A stretch of DNA of 64,000 nt from Kosakonia oryzae. GTDB taxonomy: Bacteria; Pseudomonadota; Gammaproteobacteria; Enterobacterales; Enterobacteriaceae. Location of the stretch: assembly GCF_001658025.2 (NCBI RefSeq), contig NZ_CP014007.2:4402001-4466000 (forward strand), written 5' to 3'. Within the stretch, counting starts at the first letter, position 1, and each line of letters starts with the position of its first letter. Positions 22,450 through 30,530 of the stretch are shown here, piece by piece. The notes below the pieces were generated by a model. It did no database searches, was not told the origin of the DNA, and was given only the letters and a program-made list of their open reading frames with translations. The position numbers and the translations under genes were made by a program.

Positions 22450-22511
22450 TCGGCAGCCCGGATTAGCGCCTCAGGTGCAGATTGTTCTGCTATTGATGGT
22501 CAGCCTGTTTT

Positions 22512-23162
22512 TTAAAGCAGGCTGTGAATATAAAAATATTTAATTAGCTCGCCATTATTACGCAAATTCAGTTTTTTCATTGCGTTCATTTTTTGGGTAG
22601 CAACGGTACTTATCGCCCGACAACGTTTTTCAGCAATCTCAAGTAAGCTATATCCCTCAGAGAACATTTTTATCACTTCCCACTCTTTCTTTGATAATTT
22701 CTCGTATTTACGGCCATACAATTGATTCGTAATATAATTCGAAATATATTTCCGCTGTATTTCTGGATTTAATACGTGCTCAATTGCCTGTTTCAGTTCA
22801 GACGAACTATCGCTCATGCTAATAATTGCATCAACATTCATCTTTACCAGTTGGTCAATGATATGTGCATCGGCTTCCAGCAGAATCAACAGGACTTTGC
22901 TACCAGAGGCAAGCACACCGTCCGTTGTTTGCTGCAAATGCTGACTGGTATTGTTGATGATAGTAAACCATGTGCCGAGGTCGAGAATAATGAGATCAAC
23001 AGGCCGTGTGCTGGTGATTTGCAAAAGCGCATCGGCATTCTTAAATACGCTAAATGTAATTTCAATATTCTTATTATCCGGCACGCATTCTATCAGCAGT
23101 TTGTTTAGTATGTTGAATTTATTTAGCAGTGCTATATTAATACTTTGAAGACAATTATGCAT
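22512..23162 (-). CDS. LuxR-type transcription factor with degenerate receiver domain
   Basis: 216 residues, not part of this locus in E. coli. Residues 152-216 form a LuxR/GerE helix-turn-helix (LSKKEWEVIKMFSEGYSLLEIAEKR...STVATQKMNAMKKL). The N-terminal 130 residues look like a response-regulator receiver. A possible phospho-acceptor, Asp61 in LIILDLGTW, is kept, but the acidic pair at the N-terminus and the conserved Lys (GYLTK-like position) are missing. It is therefore probably not controlled by ordinary phosphorylation. The pattern resembles BglJ, YjjQ or RcsA-like partners of RcsB in general architecture; I cannot assign it. ATG 23162 has GAGG 6 nt upstream. Markedly AT-rich compared with its neighbours, suggesting acquisition and H-NS silencing. 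Targets unknown. Confidence 0.85.
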   Translation of the reverse strand: MHNCLQSINIALLNKFNILNKLLIECVPDNKNIEITFSVFKNADALLQITSTRPVDLIILDLGTWFTIINNTSQHLQQTTDGVLASGSKVLLILLEADAHIIDQLVKMNVDAIISMSDSSSELKQAIEHVLNPEIQRKYISNYITNQLYGRKYEKLSKKEWEVIKMFSEGYSLLEIAEKRCRAISTVATQKMNAMKKLNLRNNGELIKYFYIHSLL

Positions 23163-23428
23163 CCATGCCTCACTAAATGTCCTTCCTGGTCAATTATTAC
23201 TATGCGGTTTTATGTGTGAGTAACAATAGTAGATACTAACACTTCCCAAAAAGTTGTCGCTGAAATAATCACTGCCACCTTGAAATTAAGAAAATTATAT
23301 CGTTAAAATTAATTCTTATGTTTTCATAGCAACAATAAAACAGTTTATATCCATAACATTAATTAGCATGATGCGACGTTATACTCACGCTCAGAGACGA
23401 TGATAAACACATCAGGATCGGTGAAAAC
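23163..23428 (-). promoter_or_regulatory. AT-rich upstream region of the LuxR-type gene
   Basis: About 265 bp without a supportable gene, conspicuously AT-rich against its GC-rich surroundings. On the minus strand a TATAAT (plus 23294-23299) lies about 130 nt upstream of the start, without a convincing -35. Other A/T runs could bind H-NS or IHF. Likely the regulatory region of the LuxR-type gene; the start of transcription cannot be fixed. Confidence 0.4.
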
Positions 23429-23460
23429 AAAAAAGCCGCGTCGATAAACGCGGCTTTTTT
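23429..23460 (-). terminator. Strong terminator after erpA
   Basis: A perfect 12-bp inverted repeat AAAAAAGCCGCG / CGCGGCTTTTTT around an 8-nt loop. It would work on both strands but is placed to end erpA transcription and isolate the LuxR-type gene. Confidence 0.92.
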
Positions 23461-23478
23461 ACAGGCAGCAAACGGTTC

Positions 23479-23823
23479 TCAGATGCTGAAAGAGGAACCA
23501 CAGCCGCAGGTGCTGGTCGCATTCGGGTTGGTTACCACGAAGCGGGAGCCTTCCAGGCCTTCGGTATAATCTACCGAACCGCCGACCAGATATTGCAGGC
23601 TCATCGGATCAACCACCAGGCCAACGCCCTGCTTCTCGATAGTCATATCACCATCGTTGATTTGATCGTCAAAGGTAAAACCGTACTGGAAGCCGCTGCA
23701 ACCACCACCGGTGATGTAGACACGCAGCTTCAGATTCGGGTTATCTTCGTCCGCAATCAGGTTCTTTACTTTGTTGGCTGCTGCGTCGGTAAACTCCAGC
23801 GGCAGCGCTACGTCATCACTCAT
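23479..23823 (-). CDS. erpA: Iron-sulfur cluster insertion protein ErpA (A-type carrier)
   Basis: 114 residues, same as E. coli. Carries Fe-S clusters to apo-enzymes, including those for isoprenoid synthesis (IspG/H) downstream of dxr. The three cluster-binding cysteines are visible: Cys42 ([11 protein letters not shown]), Cys106 and Cys108 (STCGCGSSF). ATG at 23823 ([13 protein letters not shown]). It lies 82 bp after clcA on the same strand. Confidence 0.98.
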   Translation of the reverse strand: MSDDVALPLEFTDAAANKVKNLIADEDNPNLKLRVYITGGGCSGFQYGFTFDDQINDGDMTIEKQGVGLVVDPMSLQYLVGGSVDYTEGLEGSRFVVTNPNATSTCGCGSSFSI

Positions 23824-23905
23824 GTCTTGCTCCCAATTGATACTGCGATCTGGGCAAATATTAACCCGATCTTTTCGGCTATTATCCAGTATGCAACTAA
23901 ATCGT

Positions 23906-25312
23906 TCAAGTATTCTCCCGCGCTATATGAGGATCCGCGCTGGCAGCTTGCCTGGCAAGCGTACGTGCCAGAATAGCGGAATAGAGCGGTTTACCGCCAA
24001 GAAACTGCGCTAACAGTGTCGCACCAAGGCAGGTAATGATCATTGGCAATATAAGCTGATAATTGTCTGTCATTTCCAGAACCAGCACGATCCCGGTCAG
24101 CGGCGCGCGTAACGACGCCGCCAGCAACGCCCCCATTCCGGCAATGGCAAACGTCCCGGCATCTAACTGATAATGCGGGAAGATAATAGCGCTCGCGCTG
24201 CCGAACGCCATCCCCAGGACTGTACCCAGCGCCAACATCGGCGCAAAAATACCGCCCGGTGCGCCGGAACTAAAACAAAGCAAGGTGGTGATTACGCGGG
24301 CAAGGAAAATGAACAACAGCATGCCGACGGTATAATTGCCCGCCGTCGCTATCGGGATGAGGGCAAAACCGCCGCCGGAGAGCGCTGGCGCAACCAGCCC
24401 CAAAACACCGCACGCACCGCCAACGATGCCGCCAATCAGCACCCACTTCCCGGTATGTCCGCCATGAAGTCGCTGAAACAGATCCTGGGTACGCAGCACT
24501 AACGCATTAAACAGTGGTCCGATACAACCAAACACCATTCCCAGCAGCAGATAGAGCCACAGCGTATTTACCGGCGCATTACTGAGCTTGCCGACATCGA
24601 TCACTGCCGCCTCGCCGTTAAACAGCCGGAACACAATGCTCGACATGATCACGCCGGTAAACACCGCTTTAATCGAGATCAGGTTGTAGTGAAACTGCGA
24701 ACGCATCTCTTCAATAATGAACAGAATCCCTGCCAGCGGCGCGTTAAACGCCGCTGAAAGCCCGGCCGCGGCACCGGTCGCCAGCAACGTATGGCGGGCT
24801 TCACCACTGCGCAGGCGAAACAGATCGCCCACCATTCGCCCGATATTGCCGCCGATCTGCACCGTCGGTCCTTCACGCCCCAGTACCATACCCGCTCCCA
24901 GCGTTCCCATACCGCCGATGAATTTCACCGGCAGCACGCGCCACCAGCGCACCGGGCGCAGTTCTTCAAGTGCGCCTTCAATTTCAGGAATACCGGAACC
25001 ACCCGCCTCCGGCGCAAAGCGCCGCACCAGCCAGTAGCCAATCATCGCCAGGCACGCCGAACCGATAAACGCCAGCGGCCAAACCAGCGCACTGTTCGCC
25101 ACTTGTCCCAATGCGCCGATACGCGCGTTCAATACCGCGTTGACCGCTTTCTCAAACGCCACGCCAACCAAACCCGTCAGCGCACCGGCTATTGCAGCCA
25201 CCACTAAAATTGCCAGCGGCGTTTTATCGCGTTGCAGCATCTGACGCAGAATATTCCGTCGACGGCGCTGCTCAACTTGTTGTTGTTCGAATGAGGGAGT
25301 CTCTGCTTGCAT
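23906..25312 (-). CDS. clcA: H+/Cl- exchange transporter ClcA
   Basis: 468 residues (E. coli 473). Exchanges two chloride ions for one proton and supports extreme acid resistance. The three selectivity-filter motifs are present: GSGIPE (Ser106), GREGP (gating Glu147, equivalent to Glu148) and GGIFAP; the internal proton Glu lies near residue 202 in [10 protein letters not shown] Gln-rich cytoplasmic N-terminus diverges from E. coli, while the C-terminus ends in ARENT as in E. coli. ATG at 25312. Divergent from hemL. Confidence 0.97.
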   Translation of the reverse strand: MQAETPSFEQQQVEQRRRRNILRQMLQRDKTPLAILVVAAIAGALTGLVGVAFEKAVNAVLNARIGALGQVANSALVWPLAFIGSACLAMIGYWLVRRFAPEAGGSGIPEIEGALEELRPVRWWRVLPVKFIGGMGTLGAGMVLGREGPTVQIGGNIGRMVGDLFRLRSGEARHTLLATGAAAGLSAAFNAPLAGILFIIEEMRSQFHYNLISIKAVFTGVIMSSIVFRLFNGEAAVIDVGKLSNAPVNTLWLYLLLGMVFGCIGPLFNALVLRTQDLFQRLHGGHTGKWVLIGGIVGGACGVLGLVAPALSGGGFALIPIATAGNYTVGMLLFIFLARVITTLLCFSSGAPGGIFAPMLALGTVLGMAFGSASAIIFPHYQLDAGTFAIAGMGALLAASLRAPLTGIVLVLEMTDNYQLILPMIITCLGATLLAQFLGGKPLYSAILARTLARQAASADPHIARENT

Positions 25313-25481
25313 CTGATTTTCTATAGGTCATACAAAAGGGGTATTGTAACCAGCGACTGCCGCCGCGTCGCGGGGGAATGTCCTGCAAAATATGTCGTTT
25401 CACCGGGGCAAAACTTTCATAACATTCGTGTAATCACATAGAATGACCGGCATTGCATTTTCCACGAACCAGGAATGAAAG

Positions 25482-26762
25482 ATGAATAAGTCTGAAGAAC
25501 TCTTTAACGCAGCGCGCGAACTGATCCCCGGCGGTGTCAATTCTCCGGTCCGCGCCTTTACCGGCGTTGGTGGTACACCGCTGTTTATCGAGCGTGCTGA
25601 CGGTGCTTATTTGTATGACGCCGACGGCAAAGCCTATATCGATTACGTCGGTTCCTGGGGGCCTATGGTGCTTGGGCACAACCACCCAGCCATTCGCAAC
25701 GCTGTTATTGAGGCGGCCAGCCGTGGGCTGAGCTTTGGCGCCCCCACGGAGATGGAAGTCAAAATGGCCGCGCTGGTAACCGAACTGGTACCCACCATGG
25801 ATATGGTACGCATGGTGAACTCCGGTACGGAAGCCACCATGAGCGCCATCCGCCTGGCGCGTGGTTTTACCGGCCGCGATAAAATCATCAAATTCGAAGG
25901 TTGCTATCACGGCCATGCCGACTGCCTGCTGGTGAAAGCCGGTTCCGGCGCGTTGACCTTGGGCCAGCCAAACTCACCGGGCGTTCCGGCTGATTTCGCC
26001 AAACACACGCTGACCTGCACCTATAACGATCTCGATTCCGTCCGCGCGGCCTTCGAACAGTATCCGCAGGATATCGCCTGTATCATCGTTGAGCCGGTTG
26101 CCGGCAATATGAACTGCGTACCGCCGCAGCCGGAATTCCTGCCGGGCCTGCGCGCGCTGTGCGATGAATTCGGCGCGCTGTTGATCATTGACGAAGTGAT
26201 GACCGGTTTCCGCGTTGCGCTGGCGGGCGCGCAGGCTTATTACGGCGTCGAGCCGGATCTAACCTGTCTGGGCAAAATTATCGGCGGCGGCATGCCGGTA
26301 GGCGCGTTTGGCGGACGCCGTGAAGTGATGGACGCACTGGCGCCGACCGGCCCGGTCTATCAGGCCGGCACACTCTCTGGCAACCCGATTGCGATGGCCG
26401 CGGGCTATGCCTGCCTGACCGAAGTGGCGCAGCCGGGCGTTCACTCCACGCTAACCGAACTGACCACACAACTGGCCGATGGTCTGCTGGAAGCTGCGCA
26501 GCAGGCAGGTATTCCGCTGGTCGTTAACCACGTAGGCGGCATGTTCGGCCTGTTCTTTACCGATGCGCCAGCCGTGACCTGCTATCAGGATGTGGTGAAG
26601 TGCGACGTTGAACGCTTTAAGCGTTTCTTCCATCTGATGCTGGAAGAAGGCGTTTATCTTGCGCCATCAGCGTTTGAGGCGGGCTTTATGTCCGTGGCAC
26701 ACAGTGAAGAGGATATCGATAACACTATCGATGCCGCACGTCGCGTTTTCGCGAAGCTGTAA
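25482..26762 (+). CDS. hemL: Glutamate-1-semialdehyde 2,1-aminomutase
   Basis: 426 residues, same as E. coli. PLP-dependent conversion of glutamate semialdehyde to 5-aminolevulinate, the second step of C5-pathway tetrapyrrole synthesis. The PLP lysine is Lys265 in [13 protein letters not shown]. The cofactor Asp is in [10 protein letters not shown], and the substrate-loop region [16 protein letters not shown] is conserved. ATG at 25482 with an upstream GGAATGAA. Convergent with fhuB, with a palindromic element between them. It supplies heme precursors next to the iron-uptake operon, although this linkage is simply conserved in enterics. Confidence 0.98.
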   Translation: MNKSEELFNAARELIPGGVNSPVRAFTGVGGTPLFIERADGAYLYDADGKAYIDYVGSWGPMVLGHNHPAIRNAVIEAASRGLSFGAPTEMEVKMAALVTELVPTMDMVRMVNSGTEATMSAIRLARGFTGRDKIIKFEGCYHGHADCLLVKAGSGALTLGQPNSPGVPADFAKHTLTCTYNDLDSVRAAFEQYPQDIACIIVEPVAGNMNCVPPQPEFLPGLRALCDEFGALLIIDEVMTGFRVALAGAQAYYGVEPDLTCLGKIIGGGMPVGAFGGRREVMDALAPTGPVYQAGTLSGNPIAMAAGYACLTEVAQPGVHSTLTELTTQLADGLLEAAQQAGIPLVVNHVGGMFGLFFTDAPAVTCYQDVVKCDVERFKRFFHLMLEEGVYLAPSAFEAGFMSVAHSEEDIDNTIDAARRVFAKL

Positions 26763-26770
26763 TGTTTTTT

Positions 26771-26809
26771 GCCGGATAAGGCACAGCCCTCTCCCCGGTG
26801 GGGAGAGGG
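26771..26809 (+). repeat. Half-REP plus palindromic CCCTCTCCCC element after hemL
   Basis: GCCGGATAAGGC (26771-26782) resembles a REP unit. It is followed by CCCTCTCCCC-GGT-GGGGAGAGGG (26787-26809), a perfect 10-bp stem. The T-run (on the minus strand) lies before the stem and an A-run lies after it, so it does not read as a standard terminator for either hemL or fhuB. Related to the element at 15262-15284. Confidence 0.6.
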
Positions 26810-26816
26810 AAAAAAA

Positions 26817-28799
26817 TTAGCGGCTCTGCTTTCTCAGTAAATAGATAAAGTACGGTGCGCCGATAAACGTCGACAGCAATCCCGCCGGGATCTGGAACGG
26901 AAACATCAGCATCCGCCCGCACCAGTCAGCAAACACCAGCAAAATTCCCCCGACCAGCGCCGAAATGACAATATGCGGCATCGTACGACGGAATCCCATC
27001 ATCCGCGCAATATGCGGCGCCATCAGACCCACAAAGCTCAACGGGCCGATGGTCATGGTCGCGGTAGCCGTCAACGCTGCAGCCAGCAACAATAGCGCGA
27101 TACGTGAAGATGTCAGAGCCAGGCCAACCGCGCGCGCCGTATCGCCGCCGAGCGGTAAAATCATCAGCCAGCGACGGCAAAGCGGTGTCAACGCCAGCAG
27201 GATCACCATCATTACGCCGCTACGCAGCACCTGATCGCCCGAGGCGCTATAGGTACTGCCGGAAATCCACGTCAGGATCGCCGCCATACGCGGATCCCCA
27301 CTGGCCTGCAACATCATCAGCAACATAGTGAAGGCGGTACTGAGCGCCATCCCCGCCAGCAGCATGCGGTGCGGCGAGAATCCTCCGCGCCCGGCGGCGA
27401 TCATAATGATCAGCAGTGTCAGCGCCGCGCCGAGGCTCCCGGCGGGCATCAGCCAGCCAAACGCGTTGCCGGGCACGAAGAACAGCATTAGCACCACACC
27501 AAAGGCGGCACCAGAGCTGATCCCCAGCACTTCCGGGCTGGCCATTGGGTTACCGGTCAGGCGCTGAATGATGCAACCCGCGACAGCCAGCATCACCCCG
27601 GCGGTCAGCGCGGCAATAATGCGCGGCCAGCGCCACGGCAGCAACTCCTGCAACAGCGTGCCGCTGGCCCAGTGCCAGCCCTGTGCATCGCGACCAAAAG
27701 CCAGCGCGGCCCACATCACCAGCAACAGCACCACCAGCCCTCCCAGCACAAACCACGGTACCTGCTGACGTTCAGCCGCGACATTATCCCCGGCGTCCAT
27801 GGCGGGGGTATTCATACTCCGCAGACGCGGCAACAGCCACAGCAGCAGCGGAGCGCCAATCAACGCGGTGATCGAACCGGTGGAGACTTCCATCCACACC
27901 CGCGTCAACCACCAGATGATCTGGTCGGAGAGCCAGAGGATCAGCGCGCCAATCAGCGGCGCTAACAGCAGCCGCGCCAGCAGACGACGTGCGCCGAGCA
28001 TTTTTGCCAGCAGTGGCGCAAACAGGCCGATAAAACCGATGATCCCCACCGCATTCACCAGTAACGCGCTCAGGACAATCGCCAGCGTCAGCGCAGCCAG
28101 GCGCGCCATCGACAGCGCAAGCCCCAGATTGCGCGCAACGCCATCATCCAGCCCCATCAGCGTGAGCGGGCGCAGCAACAGCAACGTCAGTACAGCGCAG
28201 CCAAGTAGCTGCGGCCACAGACTTTGCGCCACGCTCCAGTCGGTCTGCGTCAGCGTTCCGGTGCTCCACAAAAACATGCTTTGCAGTTGATCGTGGTGAA
28301 ACAACACCAGCAACTGGTTGATCGCGCCGCAATAGAGGCTGACCACCAGACCGGCGAGGATCAGCGTCACCGGCGACAACCGTTTTCCCCACGCCACACC
28401 AAATACCAGCGCGCCAACGGCGCCTGCGCCGATCAACGCCGCAAACTGCGAGGCCAGCACGCCCGGAATAGCCCACAGTGTAGTAATCGTGATGCCCAAC
28501 TGCGCGCCGGTCGCCACGCCCAGCGTGGTCGGTTCGGCCAGCGGGTTACGCAATACCTGCTGGAACAGCACGCCAACCAGCCCAAGCCCCGCGCCCACCA
28601 GCAGCGAGACGGCGAGGCGCGGCAACAGGCTGTAATGGAACAGCATCTGATCGATCAGATTCATATCGGGGGCACGAAACGCCTGCCCCCACTGCGCACG
28701 CGGCAGAGCAACGTTTAAGTTGCTCCAGGTCAGCCAGGCTGCGGCGACAAACAGCAGCGCCAGCAAGAAGACCGGGAAACGCGCAATACGCTGGCTCAT
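26817..28799 (-). CDS. fhuB: Ferric hydroxamate ABC importer, fused permease FhuB
   Basis: 660 residues (E. coli 660). Inner-membrane permease moving iron-hydroxamates from FhuD into the cytosol. Two homologous FecCD-type halves are fused (about 1-330 and 335-660), each with about ten helices. The EAA-like coupling loops with GLVGVLFQ... and GLMAPHIAR are visible near the ATPase contact sites. The start ATG at 28799 overlaps the fhuD stop by 4 nt (ATGA), indicating coupled translation. Last gene of the fhuACDB operon. Confidence 0.97.
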   Translation of the reverse strand: MSQRIARFPVFLLALLFVAAAWLTWSNLNVALPRAQWGQAFRAPDMNLIDQMLFHYSLLPRLAVSLLVGAGLGLVGVLFQQVLRNPLAEPTTLGVATGAQLGITITTLWAIPGVLASQFAALIGAGAVGALVFGVAWGKRLSPVTLILAGLVVSLYCGAINQLLVLFHHDQLQSMFLWSTGTLTQTDWSVAQSLWPQLLGCAVLTLLLLRPLTLMGLDDGVARNLGLALSMARLAALTLAIVLSALLVNAVGIIGFIGLFAPLLAKMLGARRLLARLLLAPLIGALILWLSDQIIWWLTRVWMEVSTGSITALIGAPLLLWLLPRLRSMNTPAMDAGDNVAAERQQVPWFVLGGLVVLLLVMWAALAFGRDAQGWHWASGTLLQELLPWRWPRIIAALTAGVMLAVAGCIIQRLTGNPMASPEVLGISSGAAFGVVLMLFFVPGNAFGWLMPAGSLGAALTLLIIMIAAGRGGFSPHRMLLAGMALSTAFTMLLMMLQASGDPRMAAILTWISGSTYSASGDQVLRSGVMMVILLALTPLCRRWLMILPLGGDTARAVGLALTSSRIALLLLAAALTATATMTIGPLSFVGLMAPHIARMMGFRRTMPHIVISALVGGILLVFADWCGRMLMFPFQIPAGLLSTFIGAPYFIYLLRKQSR

Positions 28800-29686
28800 G
28801 CCCGGCCTCCCAGCGCCTTATCCAGCACGCGGGTGAAGTGCATCGCCGACAGTGTCGCGCCATAGAACCAGACCGCCGGAACGCGCTGGAAACGGCCAGC
28901 CCGGACAAACGGCATCGCCTGCCACAGCGGCGTCGCCATCAGCTTGCGCATATCCTGCTCATTACCGTGATCGAAACAGAGCACATCCACATCTTTGTAC
29001 GCTGCCAGCCTGTCGATACCGACCGTCACGCTGCCCCAGAAAGTGGTTTCCCCCTGCCAGGCATTGCGCACGCCCAGCTGATCGAGCACCGCCTGGAACA
29101 GGCAGTTCTCGGCAAACACCAGCACATGGCGCGGATCGAGCAGGGTAATCATCAATAACGGACGATCGCCGCGCCGGGCGAAATGCGGTTTTGTCCCGTC
29201 AATTAACGCATCAAACTGATCGAGATGTTTTTTGGCTGCGGCTTCCAGATTCAGCATGTGCGCCATTTCGTTCAGCGAACGTCGGGCCAGCGCCAGCGGT
29301 TGTTTACCGTCGCTGAAGGTAAAACCGCGCCCCGGTGCGATCTTCGCCAGTTTGGCTTCATCCGGGCCGTAACCCGCCGACCAGACCAGCAGCGAGGGTT
29401 TCATCTGCGTGAGTAATTCGAGGTTCGGTTCGGTACGCAAACCAACGTCAATCACCGAAGCGGGCAGCGACGGTTCGTTAACCCAGATGTTGTAATTATG
29501 CACATCGGCAACGCCATACGGCGTGATGCCCAGCGCCAACAGCAATTCCACCGGCAGCCATTCCAGCGCCACAATACGGTGCGGATCAACGGTTGCCGCA
29601 CGAGCGCTGCGCAGATGCCACAGCAACGGAGAGAGCGCCATCGCCGTCAGTAAACGACGACGGCTAATCGAGTGCAGACCAGCCAT
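28796..29686 (-). CDS. fhuD: Periplasmic ferric-hydroxamate-binding protein FhuD
   Basis: 296 residues. Binds ferrichrome, coprogen and similar siderophores in the periplasm. The N-terminus SISRRRLLTAMALSPLLW is a twin-arginine-type signal, as known for E. coli FhuD, ending near SARA at residue 30. Class III binding-protein fold with an open conserved helix linker. The ATG at 29686 overlaps the fhuC stop by one nucleotide (TGATG). Confidence 0.96.
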   Translation of the reverse strand: MAGLHSISRRRLLTAMALSPLLWHLRSARAATVDPHRIVALEWLPVELLLALGITPYGVADVHNYNIWVNEPSLPASVIDVGLRTEPNLELLTQMKPSLLVWSAGYGPDEAKLAKIAPGRGFTFSDGKQPLALARRSLNEMAHMLNLEAAAKKHLDQFDALIDGTKPHFARRGDRPLLMITLLDPRHVLVFAENCLFQAVLDQLGVRNAWQGETTFWGSVTVGIDRLAAYKDVDVLCFDHGNEQDMRKLMATPLWQAMPFVRAGRFQRVPAVWFYGATLSAMHFTRVLDKALGGRA

Positions 29687-30483
29687 CAGTAGACAAAACT
29701 CACCGGTGCTGCGCCCGCCGGATGCGGCAGGATCCCCATCGGGATACCGTAAATATGTTCAAGCGTATCAGCACGCATCAGCGCGTCCGGTGTGCCTTCG
29801 GCGATCATTTCACCACCGCGCAGCGCCACCAGGTAGTCACAATAACGCGCCGCCATATTGATATCGTGCAGCACAGCAATCACCGTCAGCCCGCGCTGCT
29901 GGCTTAAGCGGTGCACCAGCGCCAGCACATCGACCTGGTGCGCGATATCCAGCGCCGAGGTCGGTTCATCCAGTAACAGGCAGCGGCTGTCCTGCGCCAC
30001 CAGCATCGCAATCCACGCCCGCTGACGCTCGCCGCCGGAGAGACTATCCACCAGCCGGTGCGCCAGCGGTTTTAGCCCGACCAGCGCTATCGCCTCTTCC
30101 ACTTTTTCTCTGTCGGCCACGCCAAAACGCCCCAGCGCACCGTGCCACGGATAGCGGCCAATCGCCACCAGCTCACGCACCGTCATCCCTTCCGCCTGCG
30201 GCAACTGCTGCGGCAGATAAGCCACTTTGCGGGCAAACGCCTTGCTGTTCCAGCTCTCCAGCGGCTGCCCGTCGAGCAGAATGTCGCCCGCAGAAGGCGG
30301 CTGATGACGGCCGAGCATTTTCAGCAATGTGGATTTGCCCGAGCCATTATGGCCAATCAGGCCAGTAACTTTCCCTACCGGGAATGTCAGGGAGAGAGGC
30401 TGCAGCAGCGTACGTCCCGGCACGCTAAAAGCAACCTCGGTCAGTTGAAAGGTAGTATCGGGAAGCGCTCTGTTTTCCTGCAT
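29686..30483 (-). CDS. fhuC: Ferric hydroxamate ABC importer ATPase FhuC
   Basis: 265 residues, as in E. coli. ATPase of the FhuBCD importer. Walker A GHNGSGKST (near residue 44), Q-loop LPQQLPQAEG, signature LSGGERQR, Walker B CLLLDEPTSALD and the switch His in AVLHDINMA are all intact. The ATG at 30483 gives MQENRALPDTTFQL; the frame runs 40 codons further into the fhuA-fhuC gap without homology. A GC-rich hairpin with a T-run separates it from fhuA. Confidence 0.97.
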   Translation of the reverse strand: MQENRALPDTTFQLTEVAFSVPGRTLLQPLSLTFPVGKVTGLIGHNGSGKSTLLKMLGRHQPPSAGDILLDGQPLESWNSKAFARKVAYLPQQLPQAEGMTVRELVAIGRYPWHGALGRFGVADREKVEEAIALVGLKPLAHRLVDSLSGGERQRAWIAMLVAQDSRCLLLDEPTSALDIAHQVDVLALVHRLSQQRGLTVIAVLHDINMAARYCDYLVALRGGEMIAEGTPDALMRADTLEHIYGIPMGILPHPAGAAPVSFVY

Positions 30484-30495
30484 GATTGCCAACTT

Positions 30496-30521
30496 ATAAA
30501 AGGGCACGGCTAACCGTGCCC
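30496..30521 (-). terminator. Intercistronic hairpin between fhuA and fhuC
   Basis: Minus-strand GGGCACGG-TTAG-CCGTGCCC (plus 30502-30521) is followed by TTTTAT, only about 12 nt before the fhuC start. It probably attenuates read-through, leaving fhuA mRNA in excess over the importer mRNA. Confidence 0.75.
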
Positions 30522-30530
30522 GAAGAGAGA

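Noticed and set aside
22501-22524. CAGCCTG/CAGGCTG hairpin at the end of the LuxR-type gene as a terminator
   Set aside because: The stem spans the stop codon and has no T-run on either strand; termination there is not supported.
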